DNA of 5,528 bases from Acetofilamentum sp. (GTDB taxonomy: Bacteria; Bacteroidota; Bacteroidia; Bacteroidales; JAFGUD01), in NCBI GenBank assembly GCA_020722645.1, contig DYKL01000242.1:1-5528 (forward strand), read 5' to 3'. Numbering within the stretch: the stretch's first letter is position 1; each line of letters opens with the position of its first letter. A model generated the notes under the pieces. That model was not told where the DNA came from and ran no database searches. It saw only the letters and a list, made by a program, of their open reading frames with translations. A program made the position numbers and the translations under genes. This document shows, one piece after another, positions 5,428 through 5,528 of the stretch.

Positions 5428-5528
5428 AATTTCAGATATATAAGTATAGACTTACGGATTTAAGCTTTGATATTAATGGCTCTTTTATTAAAGAATGTTG
5501 GTAACAAATTTTAATGTTTGGTATAATT

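Larger units (their letters stand above)
5325..5464. repeat. 140-bp palindromic element with inverted ends and two hairpins
   Basis: The ends CTTAAATCCGCAAGTC (5325-5340) and GACTTACGGATTTAAG (5449-5464) are inverted repeats matching at 15 of 16 positions. Inside are a perfect 10-bp hairpin with an AAAA loop (5353-5376) and a second 10-bp stem (5390-5399 with 5418-5427, one G-U pair in RNA) with an 18-base loop. The core hexamer CAGGTG/CACCTG occurs four times in alternating orientation (5357, 5367, 5394, 5418). The interior is clearly richer in G and C than its surroundings. The whole would fold as a closing stem with two branches on either strand. It contains no reading frame of note. It fits a mobile non-autonomous palindromic repeat (MITE-like or REP/BIME-like), or less likely a structured RNA gene. 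Confidence 0.65.
5072..5528. other. Gene-free tail made largely of repeats
   Basis: Across these 457 bases I see no convincing coding sequence, tRNA, rRNA or CRISPR. The stretch holds an AT-rich inverted repeat (5165-5287), a degenerate dispersed-repeat fragment (5189-5212) and a 140-base palindromic element (5325-5464). The remaining pieces, 5079-5164 and 5465-5528, are low-complexity AT-rich DNA. CTGAATATT occurs twice as a direct repeat (5148-5156 and 5270-5278). No gene starts before the window ends. Confidence 0.6.

Noticed and set aside
5325..5464. Integron attC site
   Set aside because: The length and palindromy are suggestive, but no GTTRRRY/RYYYAAC core pair is found at the ends.
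5513..5520. AATGTTTG as a promoter for a gene beyond the window
   Set aside because: The first base mismatches, no clear -33 TTTG is present and the gene, if any, is not visible.
5072..5528. CRISPR array or tRNA in the gene-free tail
   Set aside because: There are no regularly spaced direct repeats, and no cloverleaf or T-loop consensus; the repeats present are inverted.

Overview
The window is AT-rich (roughly 30% GC by eye) and all six genes lie on the + strand. It reads as a piece of a Bacteroidota chromosome, probably from an anaerobic or microaerobic Bacteroidales-like lineage. Three things support this: perfect TAnnTTTG -7 promoter elements and few Shine-Dalgarno sites; a lipoprotein with Asp-Asp just after the lipobox Cys; and homologies that fit that phylum (SpoIIAA/STAS-like small protein, the 'PQG' type of PlsC acyltransferase, a TPR protein with GG-K motifs). 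The assignment is inference from sequence character, not a database match.

Region 1 (1-577): a well-formed Bacteroidota promoter (83-112), a small STAS/SpoIIAA-like cytoplasmic protein (129-551) and a compact intrinsic terminator (555-577). The promoter position rules out the longest reading of this gene and favours the ATG at 129.

Region 2 (581-3005): three genes whose ends overlap by 34 and 28 bases: a PlsC-type lysophospholipid acyltransferase, a membrane-anchored family 2 glycosyltransferase of the CrtQ/HpnB kind, and a secreted TPR-like protein. Tight overlap implies one translationally coupled unit. An acyltransferase plus a lipid-type glycosyltransferase suggests making or decorating a membrane glycolipid (carotenoid, hopanoid or other lipid); the substrate is unknown. 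The first gene begins three bases after the T-tract of the upstream terminator, so its expression probably depends on read-through.

Region 3 (3045-5071): a perfect -7 element drives a rubredoxin-flavodiiron fusion protein (O2 and/or NO reductase, all six iron ligands and both rubredoxin CxxC pairs present, rubredoxin at the N-terminus). It is followed after 19 bases by a lipoprotein carrying a GyrI-like/effector-binding domain. Together they look like an oxygen or nitrosative stress operon with an envelope-tethered partner of unknown ligand.

Region 4 (5072-5528): 457 bases with no convincing gene but dense repeats. There is a 123-base AT-rich inverted repeat enclosing a degenerate dispersed-repeat fragment, then a 140-base, visibly more GC-rich element bounded by 16-base imperfect inverted repeats and containing two strong internal hairpins. 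This second element looks like a mobile palindromic repeat (MITE- or REP/BIME-like) or a structured RNA and is the most unusual thing in the window.
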